DNA from: JAXGMQ01 sp040768585
GTDB lineage: Bacteria; Caldisericota; Caldisericia; JAAYUI01
Reading direction: 5' to 3'
DNA: 64,000 nucleotides
Assembly (NCBI GenBank): GCA_040768585.1
Contig: JAXGMQ010000001.1
Span: forward strand, 1,488,001 to 1,552,000
Shown: positions 51,544-59,911 of the stretch, piece after piece
How the letters are laid out: each line of letters starts with the position of its first letter
How positions within the stretch are numbered: position 1 is the first letter of the stretch
Notes under the pieces: generated by a model
Told to the model about the DNA's origin: nothing
Seen by the model: only the letters and a program-made list of their open reading frames with translations
Database searches by the model: none
Position numbers and translations under genes: made by a program

Positions 51544-52269
51544 ATGACAAACAATGAGAATAACACAAAAGGCATCGTTGAGGACGTAGAAAAGAAAGAA
51601 GAGCAGAGGACTGTAGAAACTGAAACAAGGCAGGAGAAGAAATCATTCCTCTCAAGCCTGTCGGAGGCGGCCAAGGAGCAGCTTGCCGAGGCTGTTGTTC
51701 TGATCCTTGCTGGTATTGCTTTTGCAATTCCCTTCCTGCTCTACCTCATCAATTCGGGTGTTTTCGGTGAGATTTTGCTCTCTGGCAGAGGAGATTATTC
51801 CCCATTTCTAGATAGACTGTTTCTGTTATCTGCCATGTTTTTTGTGATGTATTTGGTTTCGTGGATAAAGCCAGAGATAAAGTACAGGGCCTCAAAGGTG
51901 TTCGGTGTTGTTGCCCTGTATGCGCTTCTTTCTGTTGTCGCAATTCTGCTTGACAATGTGTTGGCACCGGCAGATGCGACTATGGCAAAGCACGTTAATA
52001 CCTGGTTTTTCACGCTGCCTATCTATGCAGCGACGGCAACAACCGCTCTGTCTGATACAGTGACGGCCGGATGGCAGTATTTCGTCACCCTGTTCCTCTT
52101 TGCAGTGGCATCGGGTGTTGTGTTGTGGGACATCAAGACAGAGCTTGCCGAGAAGAGTTGGAAAGCGGCATTCCTGATGTGGGGTTCATTCGAGGTTATT
52201 TACTTTGTTGTTGTATGGATTGTGCTTCAATACCTTGGTTGGCCGCTGTTTCCGCCATTGTCAATATGA
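51544..52269 (+). CDS. Polytopic membrane protein
   Basis: 241 residues from ATG 51544; the longer frame from 51505 would run through the promoter. Charged N-terminus rich in Glu/Lys (VEDVEKKEEQRTVETETRQE), then about six helices (AVVLILAGIAFAIPFLLYLI, LLSAMFFVMYLVSWI, VVALYALLSVVAILL, FFTLPIYAATATTAL, YFVTLFLFAVASGVVL, VIYFVVVWIVLQYLG). No family recognised. Transcribed divergently from the symporter operon. Confidence 0.7.
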   Translation: MTNNENNTKGIVEDVEKKEEQRTVETETRQEKKSFLSSLSEAAKEQLAEAVVLILAGIAFAIPFLLYLINSGVFGEILLSGRGDYSPFLDRLFLLSAMFFVMYLVSWIKPEIKYRASKVFGVVALYALLSVVAILLDNVLAPADATMAKHVNTWFFTLPIYAATATTALSDTVTAGWQYFVTLFLFAVASGVVLWDIKTELAEKSWKAAFLMWGSFEVIYFVVVWIVLQYLGWPLFPPLSI

Positions 52270-52443
52270 TCTTGTTTGTTGAACGCGGGTTCCTTCTTTG
52301 ATTTGAAGGTTGGTTTTTTGGTGAGGTTTGTGCCGTTGTTGTGGAGCAACGGGAATACCAAAACCGGTTGTGTAGCCGTGTGTCTCTTGACTGATTCCGT
52401 AGGAATCAAGGTTACTCAAACCTCTCGGTTATATAAAAAAACT

Positions 52444-53181
52444 CTATTCCTTATGCGCAGTGCAGTTGTTAATTATTGCCTCAAACTTGGTTACTGACAG
52501 CGATGCGCTTCCAACAAGAAATCCATCAATATTGTCAACTGCAAGTGACTCGCAATTGCTCCCATCGACCGAACCGCCGTAGAGAACCTTTAGGTTTGTT
52601 TTTGGGCAAAGCTTTGCTGCAAGCTCTTTTATCGCTCCGGCTGTTTCACTCACCTGTTTTGGAGTTGGAACAAGTCCTGTGCCGATTGCCCAGATTGGTT
52701 CATAGGCAATCACAAACTGGTTTCCCAAATCCAGGTCGCAAATAGCCTTTGAGATTTGAGCTGACAGGACCGCGAATGTTCTGTCGTTGTTTCTTTCCAC
52801 AAGCGACTCGCCGATACAAAGCACGGGAGCGACGCCGTGGCGAAGCAGTGCCACGATTTTTTGTCTAATTGTTTCATTCGTCTCGCTGAAATACTGCCTT
52901 CTCTCCGAGTGACCAACGAGACACCAATTACATCCGAGATCCGAGAGCATGGGTGCTGAAATCTCGCCAGTGAATGCGCCGCTGTCCTCGTGGTGGCAGT
53001 TCTGAGCGCCAAACGTGATACTGCTTCCCTCAAGCTCAGAAGCGACGGCAGAGAGCGACAAAAAGGGCGGTAACACGCCAACCTCAACGCCGTTTTTGAC
53101 ATCCATTGTCGCAAGCTTTGATGCGAATGGGATTGCCTCTGCTATGGTTTTGTTCATCTTCCAGTTGCCCAGAATAAGCAT
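52444..53181 (-). CDS. tpiA: Triosephosphate isomerase
   Basis: 245 residues; ATG 53181 is used because AAGGAGC lies 7 nt upstream and the family start MLILGNWKMNKT begins there. Interconverts dihydroxyacetone phosphate and glyceraldehyde 3-phosphate. Catalytic Lys in NWKMNKT, His in VGHSERRQYF, Glu in AYEPIWAIGTG, phosphate-binding LYGGSVDGSN and GFLVGSASL. Stands alone rather than in a gap-pgk-tpi cluster; the leader has a hairpin. Confidence 0.96.
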   Translation of the reverse strand: MLILGNWKMNKTIAEAIPFASKLATMDVKNGVEVGVLPPFLSLSAVASELEGSSITFGAQNCHHEDSGAFTGEISAPMLSDLGCNWCLVGHSERRQYFSETNETIRQKIVALLRHGVAPVLCIGESLVERNNDRTFAVLSAQISKAICDLDLGNQFVIAYEPIWAIGTGLVPTPKQVSETAGAIKELAAKLCPKTNLKVLYGGSVDGSNCESLAVDNIDGFLVGSASLSVTKFEAIINNCTAHKE

Positions 53182-53245
53182 TTTGGTTGCTCCTTGTCCA
53201 ACCATTTGAGTGCTCAAGGGAGAAATAATCAAATGGCTGCGGATT

Positions 53246-53286
53246 GGCGCAACAACACAACGATTATTGGCTCAAGCAGTTGCGCC
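53246..53286 (-). promoter_or_regulatory. Inverted repeat in tpiA leader
   Basis: GGCGCAAC (53246-53253) and GTTGCGCC (53279-53286) form an 8-bp perfect stem with a 25-nt loop, between the promoter and the start codon. Confidence 0.5.
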
Positions 53287-53298
53287 TGTTTGAGTTGG

Positions 53299-53326
53299 AT
53301 TATAACATGGGAGCTTTGATTATCAA
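53299..53326 (-). promoter_or_regulatory. tpiA promoter
   Basis: On the minus strand: TTGATA (53326-53321), 16-bp spacer, TATAAT (53304-53299). It predicts a leader of about 110 nt. Confidence 0.6.
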
Positions 53327-53327
53327 T

Positions 53328-53855
53328 TTACTCTTTTAGTTCAACATCTCTTGGTTCATCAATCAATTTATAAGCGACGAGTTTGTCCCAGAACTTGATG
53401 GTTTGTATCAGTCTCAGTGTGAGTACAATAATGAGAATGCCTGTTGATATGAAATACAGCGATGTCGCTGTCGATTTACTTAAATCGAATAGCACGAATA
53501 CTGCGAACGCACCAAGAAACAAGATTTCTAATCGAAATGATATATAGCCATACATTGATGTAAACCTGACATAAACAGTTTGATTGTATGGATTTCCTTT
53601 TCTGGGGATTGGATTCAAAGTACTAAATTCTTTTTGATACTTGTCTTGGCCAATAAAGTGAATCACAATAGAGCACAAACAGAGAATAAGTGTGGCACAA
53701 TAAAGAATATCAAGGTATGAATACTGCTTGTGAAACAATATTTCAAATAATCCTGCCGGATAATATTGGTACTGAAACCACATAACAATCAGTAGAAAGA
53801 AAGACACAAAGATAGTGCTAACCTGCATTATCTGCCTGCCGGTCATCTTTTTCAT
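53328..53855 (-). CDS. Four-helix membrane protein
   Basis: 175 residues with AGGAGAAAC before ATG. Two hairpin-like pairs of helices: about 12-27 and 45-66, then about 107-123 and 131-150, separated by a loop with many Tyr. The C-terminus is charged. Unknown family. 18 nt downstream of another unknown membrane protein gene, and the pair are likely co-transcribed. Confidence 0.62.
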   Translation of the reverse strand: MKKMTGRQIMQVSTIFVSFFLLIVMWFQYQYYPAGLFEILFHKQYSYLDILYCATLILCLCSIVIHFIGQDKYQKEFSTLNPIPRKGNPYNQTVYVRFTSMYGYISFRLEILFLGAFAVFVLFDLSKSTATSLYFISTGILIIVLTLRLIQTIKFWDKLVAYKLIDEPRDVELKE

Positions 53856-53873
53856 AATTGTTTCTCCTAGATA

Positions 53874-54458
53874 TTAATCTTGCTTGAATCCAAGCCTAAC
53901 ACTCGTTTGTTCATTTGACACGATTTCTGCGGGTTGGTTTACGGATGGAAACTTATTTCGAATCCCTTGCATATTACCTCTAATATGAATAATCATCAGA
54001 ATGATTGCAGCAGTGATAAATGCGATTGATAGAAGATGCCAGATATTCAATTCGGGAAATACAATTTTATTGTCAAATCCTCTCTCAAGGATTTCAGATG
54101 TGATTATATAGGAGGCAAAAAATATCCACGATAGGTCACTATAGCCTAGCAGTTTTTTTCTATCAATGACATCCCTTTCCATTCTATCTAGGAGAGGATC
54201 TCTTTTTGAACCGCCCCGCTCTCCTCTCCATTTGATGAATGCTTTTACAAAAAAGAAAATGCTAGCTCCAATCAGTGCGGTAGCCAAAAGTAGACAAGAA
54301 ACTGACGAAAAGAACTCAATAGAAATGATACCAGCAGGAGGGCTGACACTGAAATCAGATAAAGGAAAGAAATATAGGAACACGTCGAATAAGAAAGATA
54401 GAATATAAATCATCAAAACACCCATATCAGCCAAAAGTCTTGAAGGCATCTTATTCAT
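53874..54458 (-). CDS. Membrane protein of unknown function
   Basis: 194 residues, AAGGGGTAAG before ATG. About four helices (8-24, 43-71 with SIEFFSSVSCLLLATALIGA, 104-117 and 133-156). A basic/Gly-rich cytoplasmic loop (RGERGGSKRDPLLDRMERD) sits between helices two and three, and the C-terminus is soluble. No family recognised; lower-GC composition, like its downstream neighbour. Confidence 0.6.
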   Translation of the reverse strand: MNKMPSRLLADMGVLMIYILSFLFDVFLYFFPLSDFSVSPPAGIISIEFFSSVSCLLLATALIGASIFFFVKAFIKWRGERGGSKRDPLLDRMERDVIDRKKLLGYSDLSWIFFASYIITSEILERGFDNKIVFPELNIWHLLSIAFITAAIILMIIHIRGNMQGIRNKFPSVNQPAEIVSNEQTSVRLGFKQD

Positions 54459-54527
54459 CGCTTACCCCTTGTTATCCGCAGAACAAAGCCTTAATTGCTT
54501 GAAACTCAGATTATAAATGAAATGGAT

Positions 54528-55811
54528 TTATTCTCTTAACTCTGGCACTTCCCTGTCAACCATCACCCTAACCTTTGTGATGCGGAGTTTATCGACCCTG
54601 ACAATGATGAATACAATGCCCTCATACTCAACTCTTTCACCAATCTTTCCTAGGTGTCCAAGTTTTTCCATGAGGAAACCAGCAAGGGTGTCGTACTCAT
54701 CATCCTCAATCTCGGTGCCGAGGAACTTGTTGACATCCTCAATCTCCATGTCACCAACCATGATGTAGGACTTGTCGTCGAGCTTGACAACATCATCATC
54801 CTCAAAATCGTATTCGTCCTGAATCTCACCGACAAGCTCCTCAAGCAGGTCTTCGAGAGTAATAAGACCAGCGACACCGCCGTATTCATCAACAGCAATT
54901 GCGATATGGACGTGGAGCAGCCTCATCTCTTTGAAGAGCTCAGAAATGCGTTTTGTCTCAGGCACAAAGTATGGTTTCCGTAGAATCGTTCTGATGTCAA
55001 ATCCATTCTTTGTGTCGCTGAGATAGGGGATGATGTCCTTTATGTGGATTATCCCCTTGATGTTGTCTGTGTTGCCATCGAAGACTGGCAGTCTTGAATG
55101 ACCAGAGTCTGTGAAGACCTTCATTATCTCAGTTATTTTTGCGTCAATTGAAGCAACCTTCATGTCAACCCTGGCAACCATTATCTCACGAACTGTTGTG
55201 TCGCCAAACTCGAACACACGCTCAATCATTGCTTTTTCCTCTGACGGAATGATCCCCTCCCGGTGAGAGGCATCAATCATCGCCTCCAGGTCTTCCTCAG
55301 ACACGAGCTTTAGATCATGTGGATCTGGCTTGACATGGAACAGCCAAAGGATGCCATTTGTCAGGTTTTGAGCCAACCAGACTAATGGAATGCAGATTAT
55401 GGTTGCAATAAAAAGTGGGTAGTAAACAAGCTTGGTCAGTGGATAGGGTTTCCTCTGAGCCGCTGTTTTTGGAATCATCTCTCCAACAATAACGATAACT
55501 ACGGTCATGATTGGGATGACCCAGACACCGGCGTTGATGTTGAGTCTTGCGGCGATTTCATCGGCTAGGTTGGTGGCGATAAAGGTAGCTGCGATATTAA
55601 CCAGATTGTTGACGATTAAAATTGTTGTGACAGTGTTCTCTCTCTTGATTCGAAGCTTCAATATCTTCTCAGCGATTCTGATGCCTTTGTCCGCCATCTC
55701 GCTGAGTTTGACCTTGTCGATTGACAAGATTGCTGCTTCTGCTCCCGAGAATATTGCAGAAATTATCATCAGGAAAATAAGCAATAGAATGTTACTAGTT
55801 TGAGGATCCAT
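54528..55811 (-). CDS. CNNM/CorC-type transporter (DUF21-CBS-CorC_HlyC)
   Basis: 427 residues. Order: DUF21/CNNM membrane domain with about four helices (NILLLIFLMIISAIFSGAEA; the AEAA motif is conserved), a CBS pair (REIMVARVDMKVASIDAKIT; IKGIIHIKDIIPYL; DEYGGVAGLITLEDLLEELV) and a C-terminal CorC_HlyC domain (DTLAGFLMEKLGHLGKIGER). Such proteins take part in magnesium or divalent-cation export; hemolysin naming is historical. Start overlaps dgkA by 17 nt. Confidence 0.94.
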   Translation of the reverse strand: MDPQTSNILLLIFLMIISAIFSGAEAAILSIDKVKLSEMADKGIRIAEKILKLRIKRENTVTTILIVNNLVNIAATFIATNLADEIAARLNINAGVWVIPIMTVVIVIVGEMIPKTAAQRKPYPLTKLVYYPLFIATIICIPLVWLAQNLTNGILWLFHVKPDPHDLKLVSEEDLEAMIDASHREGIIPSEEKAMIERVFEFGDTTVREIMVARVDMKVASIDAKITEIMKVFTDSGHSRLPVFDGNTDNIKGIIHIKDIIPYLSDTKNGFDIRTILRKPYFVPETKRISELFKEMRLLHVHIAIAVDEYGGVAGLITLEDLLEELVGEIQDEYDFEDDDVVKLDDKSYIMVGDMEIEDVNKFLGTEIEDDEYDTLAGFLMEKLGHLGKIGERVEYEGIVFIIVRVDKLRITKVRVMVDREVPELRE

Positions 55812-56211
55812 CTCTCTCCAATAGAACCCATATCAGGGGGATTGATACAGCCACAATCACAAACGGAAGGGGGTCTGTACAGATGTGTGGCCAAAACAGT
55901 ATGATTCCAACAGCAAGGGCTCCGAATGCCATAAAAAGTACACCAGATGCGGCGACATCAAGCGCTTGCCTTGGATTCTTGTGGCCATTTGCCAGCTTCT
56001 CTACAGAGGTATTCAAAAGCTCAGCTGACAGGACGGCAAAACAACAGAGAACAATAATCGCCAACTCAAGCGACGAAAGCCCATAATAAATGGCAAGGAA
56101 AACAGCGCCAACGGTTGAAGCAATGTGCCTGATGAAGTTTTTTTCACCCAAACCAACACCAATCCCGATGAAGGCGCGCTTAAAAGACCTTATAAGAGAT
56201 TGTTTAGCCAT
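55795..56211 (-). CDS. Diacylglycerol/undecaprenol kinase, DgkA family
   Basis: 138 residues with about three to four membrane helices. The core AVLSAELLNTSVEKLANG holds the ExxNTxxE signature, then ALDVAASGVLFMAFGA, matching KDVAAGAVL in the family. In Gram-positive-type bacteria this family phosphorylates undecaprenol. Overlaps ybeY by 8 nt and CorC by 17 nt. Usually followed by cdd/era, here by CorC. Confidence 0.92.
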   Translation of the reverse strand: MAKQSLIRSFKRAFIGIGVGLGEKNFIRHIASTVGAVFLAIYYGLSSLELAIIVLCCFAVLSAELLNTSVEKLANGHKNPRQALDVAASGVLFMAFGALAVGIILFWPHICTDPLPFVIVAVSIPLIWVLLERDGSSN

Positions 56212-56647
56212 GCTTCTTCAACAGCTCCTCACCCAGTTTGATAACCTCAAGTCGCTCTTCTTCGGTTTCGTGGTGGTGACCCGAAAGATGGAGTAAACCG
56301 TGTGCTGTCAGGAACAGGAGGTATTTTTCAAGAGTATAGTCACCTCTGGTTCTCTCGGCGTATGGGACACTTATGATTATCTCGCCGGGATGAAAAACAC
56401 CATCGGGGGTTGTCAGGTCGTCTGTGAAAGTCAGTACATCAGTTGGAGAATCGACATCCCTATACTCTTTGTTGAGTGATTGAATCTCGGTGTCATCAGT
56501 TAAAACGACACTGACAAAGACGGCTTCCTTGTCTGGGAATAATTCTTCTGTGGCAGAGACTACAAATGATTCAATGCTACTAGGGTACGGTTCAGGTTCT
56601 GAACCTGACACTTCGCAACTATCCCTGGTATGTTTGCTTTTACTCAT
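56204..56647 (-). CDS. ybeY: Endoribonuclease YbeY
   Basis: 147 residues. Zinc-dependent RNase in rRNA maturation. Metal site HGLLHLSGHHHE (HGxLHLxGxxH), preceded by LNKEYRDVDSPTDVLTFTDD, GEIIISVPYA. Length normal. Overlaps pgpH by 4 nt and dgkA by 8 nt. Confidence 0.95.
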   Translation of the reverse strand: MSKSKHTRDSCEVSGSEPEPYPSSIESFVVSATEELFPDKEAVFVSVVLTDDTEIQSLNKEYRDVDSPTDVLTFTDDLTTPDGVFHPGEIIISVPYAERTRGDYTLEKYLLFLTAHGLLHLSGHHHETEEERLEVIKLGEELLKKHG

Positions 56648-58731
56648 TTTTTCGTCTCGTTTTTCTCGTCTGGATAAGGCACCCGCTCGTGGCTTGTTGA
56701 GGCAATCTGGTCGGCAAGGGCCTTACTGATTATTGTCAACTCACCCAGGCTAACGGGACACTCAGACAACTGTCCATCGTTTATACGGTCTTGTATGATA
56801 GAGTCCACCAAATCTTCGATTTTTCCACGTTCTGGCTTTCTGGAACGCGCTGCAGACTCGGCCGCATCAGCAATCATTACGATCGCCTCTTCAACAGTTT
56901 GTGGTTTAATACCCTTGTACCTGAATTCTGATTCACGGCAGAGTGGGTCTTTTTCCTTCGCCTTGTGATAGAAATATTTGACCACTGTTGTGCCATGGTG
57001 GGTTTGGATATAGCTTTCGACCATCGGGGGTAGACTGTATTTCCTGGCAAGCTCCATACCTTCTTTGATATGTTTTGTGATGATGAGTGTAGACATGGTG
57101 GGAGATATCTCTTCATGAGGGTTTTGTCCGGTTTGGTTCTCTATGAAGAAATCTGGATATTTAAGTTTGCCAATGTCGTGATAGTAGCCGCCAACCCTGG
57201 CAAGAAGAGAGTTTGCACCTATCCTCTCGCACGCAACAGATGCCATGTTGCCGACAAGCAAAGAGTGCTGGTACGTGCCTGGAGCCTCGACACTGAGCTT
57301 TTTTAGAAGCGGTGAGTTAAGGTCGGAAAGCTCAAGAAGACGAAATACTGTGGATTTCTTGGTGAGATGCTCTAGGAGCGGAGTCAGTCCAAATCCGACA
57401 ACGACTTGAATTCCGGTTGATGCAAAGCCGTAGCTGTAATTGATGAGCGCTGCATTTGAATCAGCGTTCATGAAGGTCAGCATGAGTGTCACAACGATGA
57501 ACGCTCCGGTGAGACTATAGACTGCCACGAGGAAGAAATCCGAGAATCGTTTTACTCTGTCTAGATGAAGGCACGTCATGAGTCCTAGTAGGGCAAATCC
57601 CACAATAATGGCGACAGTACCCGCGGTGTTGAGGGTTGATGTGCGGTAGAACATCACAGGAATCCAGCCGATAAACATGATTGTCGGAATTGAGGTTTTG
57701 CTGCCGAGGAACATGGTGAGTAGGAAAGCGACAAGAGGGATTGGTATGAGAAATATGTTGTATGGCACAAGGATGCTCGATGCGACGAAGAAAACTCCAA
57801 TAAGAGAGCTGTATAGAAGGAGTCTTTTGTGTGTAAGTAGTACCCACTTGTCAGCCCAGAATACGATGAAATAGAGACCAAATAGGATCACGAACGGCAG
57901 GAATATGATGGCAAACCAAACATAAGGGTTGTTGATAGGTGTTGTGATGTTGAGTTCTTGAATAACCTCTTCGATTTCAGGAATTATGAGTTCTCCTTTA
58001 GCGAGGATTATTTGTCCCTTTATGACCTTCTTGGTTATTGGAGTTACACTGTTCCTGGCTTTTTCCTGCACCAACCTTGTTGCCTCTTCATCAAGAACCG
58101 AGTTTACCTTGATAAGTTGTGGTGAGATGAAGTTGACAATCGATTTGACATAGTCGCTGATGTTAAGAAGATCACTCATAATCCTTACTTGATCATTCAC
58201 TTGATTGAGCGATTCGAGTGTTACTCCTTGCTGAAGAATGCGGGTAACTGTCTCACCAACGGCGTCTTTGGCTTCTTTAATCTCGAGTCGATTAAGCCCT
58301 GCGATATTGATAAGAACCGTGTCAGAAAGAATGAACTGCATTGACTCATTCTTCTCGTTTTCTTCGTTCAGAGCATCAGCCCTTTTGGTGTCCGGACCAT
58401 CTACACTGCTGTTAATGTCTTCGATGGCATTGAACAGGCTGTTCCATCTTTTGAGAAAGTTGTCGTAGACACTGGGATTTCTGGTGTAGATTTCCTTCGT
58501 GTTGCTAGCAGCCTCTTCTCTTAGCTCAGAGGTTCTTTCGGTATCTATTATTTCCCTGTCAACAGGTGATTTGATATCAAAAGGCGCTGCTTGACCTGCC
58601 TTGAGATAGAACGAAAAACCAGGGAAAAAGAACGAAGTGAGGGTAAATGCAATGGCCAGATATAGTATCGAAGCTGTCGTCCAAAACTGCCAACTTCTGT
58701 AAATCTGTTGAGTTTGATTGTTTTCTTTCAT
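56644..58731 (-). CDS. PgpH-type 7TMR-HD phosphohydrolase
   Basis: 695 residues. N-terminal helix, an extracellular 7TMR-HDED domain (about 55-270), seven membrane helices (about 275-460), then a cytosolic HD domain with GTYQHSLLVGNMASVA, YYHDIGKLKYPDFF and IQTHHGT. In Listeria this family degrades c-di-AMP. No SD before ATG; a hairpin ends 6 nt upstream. It stands where phoH is often found in this run. Confidence 0.92.
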   Translation of the reverse strand: MKENNQTQQIYRSWQFWTTASILYLAIAFTLTSFFFPGFSFYLKAGQAAPFDIKSPVDREIIDTERTSELREEAASNTKEIYTRNPSVYDNFLKRWNSLFNAIEDINSSVDGPDTKRADALNEENEKNESMQFILSDTVLINIAGLNRLEIKEAKDAVGETVTRILQQGVTLESLNQVNDQVRIMSDLLNISDYVKSIVNFISPQLIKVNSVLDEEATRLVQEKARNSVTPITKKVIKGQIILAKGELIIPEIEEVIQELNITTPINNPYVWFAIIFLPFVILFGLYFIVFWADKWVLLTHKRLLLYSSLIGVFFVASSILVPYNIFLIPIPLVAFLLTMFLGSKTSIPTIMFIGWIPVMFYRTSTLNTAGTVAIIVGFALLGLMTCLHLDRVKRFSDFFLVAVYSLTGAFIVVTLMLTFMNADSNAALINYSYGFASTGIQVVVGFGLTPLLEHLTKKSTVFRLLELSDLNSPLLKKLSVEAPGTYQHSLLVGNMASVACERIGANSLLARVGGYYHDIGKLKYPDFFIENQTGQNPHEEISPTMSTLIITKHIKEGMELARKYSLPPMVESYIQTHHGTTVVKYFYHKAKEKDPLCRESEFRYKGIKPQTVEEAIVMIADAAESAARSRKPERGKIEDLVDSIIQDRINDGQLSECPVSLGELTIISKALADQIASTSHERVPYPDEKNETKK

Positions 58732-58737
58732 TGTTGT

Positions 58738-58763
58738 GGGGCTTACCGCCTAGTGTAAGCCCC
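58738..58763 (-). promoter_or_regulatory. Intercistronic stem-loop between rpsU and pgpH
   Basis: GGGGCTTA (58738-58745) and TAAGCCCC (58756-58763), 8 bp, loop 10 nt, 6 nt from the pgpH ATG and without a U-tract. May protect or separate the abundant rpsU mRNA from the downstream genes. Confidence 0.6.
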
Positions 58764-58775
58764 TAGTTGTCACTC

Positions 58776-58949
58776 CTACCTACTTTTTTTAACTTTCTTT
58801 GCGCGTTTCTTTTTTTCTCTGATTGAAGGTGGGATAAAGAACTCTCTCTTTCTGATTTCTGAGAAGAGCTTGTCCTTCAGGCAGAGCTGCTGGAATCTGT
58901 GGAACAATCCATCGAAACTCTCATTGTCTTTTTTCTTGATTTCTTTCAT
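58776..58949 (-). CDS. rpsU: Small ribosomal subunit protein bS21
   Basis: 57 residues starting MKEIKKKDNESFDGLFHRF, with KREFFIPPSIREKKKRAKK at the basic C-terminal end, the standard S21 pattern. A GGGGGTGAT SD precedes ATG. It binds the 30S subunit near the anti-SD and helps initiation. Position between the HIT gene and pgpH fits the conserved HIT-rpsU order. Presence of S21 is informative because many Actinobacteria lack it. Confidence 0.93.
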   Translation of the reverse strand: MKEIKKKDNESFDGLFHRFQQLCLKDKLFSEIRKREFFIPPSIREKKKRAKKVKKSR

Positions 58950-58985
58950 GCTTTATCACCCCCTTCCTTTCGGCGTTGCCTTTTC

Positions 58986-59312
58986 TCATGGCCAACTCAG
59001 CTTGCGTCCCGACAGGAGGTGGATATGGATGTGGAATACAGTCTGACCAACACTTTTACCAGTGTTGATGACTGCTCTATAGGCGTTTTCCACACCCAGA
59101 ATCTTTGCAACCTTTGGAACGGCAAGCAGGAGTTTTCCGGCAAGCTCGGAATCATTAAGTTCGTTTATGTTTGAATAGTGCTTTTTTGGAATCACAAGCA
59201 CATGTGTTTCGGCTACTGGGTTGATGTCCTTGATGGCAACGACATCGTCGTCCTCATAAATCTTGGTTGAGGGAAGAGAACCTTCGATGATTTTGCAGAA
59301 GATGCAGTCCAT
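58986..59312 (-). CDS. HIT-family (HinT-like) nucleotide-binding protein
   Basis: 108 residues, GAGGAGG before ATG. CIFCKIIEGSLPSTKIYEDD at the start with both Cys of a probable zinc site, HVLVIPKKHYSNINEL in the middle and the catalytic HIHIHLL triad at the end. Hydrolyses purine nucleoside phosphoramidates in known members. Lies directly after the membrane protein gene and before rpsU. Confidence 0.94.
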   Translation of the reverse strand: MDCIFCKIIEGSLPSTKIYEDDDVVAIKDINPVAETHVLVIPKKHYSNINELNDSELAGKLLLAVPKVAKILGVENAYRAVINTGKSVGQTVFHIHIHLLSGRKLSWP

Positions 59313-59314
59313 CT

Positions 59315-59911
59315 CTAGATCGAATCCTCCTCATTTGGCTCTGTGATATCGCTCTCAATCTCGTCATATTCGGGCTGGTTTGACTTTCCCTCATCTGCTT
59401 TGGAATCTGGGGGGAAGGCGATGGATGCCGCCGGCCAGAAGGCGAGTAGAATAGCGAGGGGAAGTGACCATGTGAGTCTGTTTGTCAGAAGAAACTCAAG
59501 TCCAACGGCAAGGATTGAAATGGTCAACCAACCGACAATCGAACCAAGCAAAACAGATTTGGATTTTCTTTGGACAAGGTCATACACCATATACCCAATT
59601 GGCCAGAGAACACATGCAACAGCCAGGTTCTTCGACCACCAGGAGAGACCACCGGTCTGGAGCAGATTTGTGAGAAGAAGGAGTCCAGCAAGCACGGCAG
59701 CTCCGAGAATGTGTTGGAGGATACCGCTTGGAAGGAATGTGAACAACGCAGACTCAATTGGCCAAATGGCAAAGAGAGCGATGGTTCCATAGAACCACGA
59801 CAATTCGGATAATACCCATCCCACTTCCTGACCGTTGATGTAGAATGACACAGCGACCAGAACGACAAATCCCGCCAATGAGATAATGAATGAACTTAGG
59901 TTTCTCCTCAC
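59315..59911 (-). CDS. Small membrane protein between mtaB and HIT
   Basis: 198 residues from GTG 59911, whose GTGA overlaps the mtaB stop and which has GGAGAG upstream; the longer frame to 59959 overlaps mtaB by 52 nt. About six helices (LSSFIISLAGFVVLVAVSFY, FYGTIALFAIWPIESALFTF, ILGAAVLAGLLLLTNL, LAVACVLWPIGYMVYDLV, LLGSIVGWLTISILAVGLEF, LPLAILLAFWPAASIAF) and an acidic tail. No family recognised. Confidence 0.66.
   Translation of the reverse strand: MRRNLSSFIISLAGFVVLVAVSFYINGQEVGWVLSELSWFYGTIALFAIWPIESALFTFLPSGILQHILGAAVLAGLLLLTNLLQTGGLSWWSKNLAVACVLWPIGYMVYDLVQRKSKSVLLGSIVGWLTISILAVGLEFLLTNRLTWSLPLAILLAFWPAASIAFPPDSKADEGKSNQPEYDEIESDITEPNEEDSI

Noticed and set aside
52374..52420. Hairpin GATTCC-GTA-GGAATC as terminator
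   Set aside because: Only 6 bp with a 3-nt loop and no U-tract; too weak to call.
54472..54480. TTATCCGCA, one mismatch from a DnaA box
   Set aside because: Single site; isolated matches are expected by chance.
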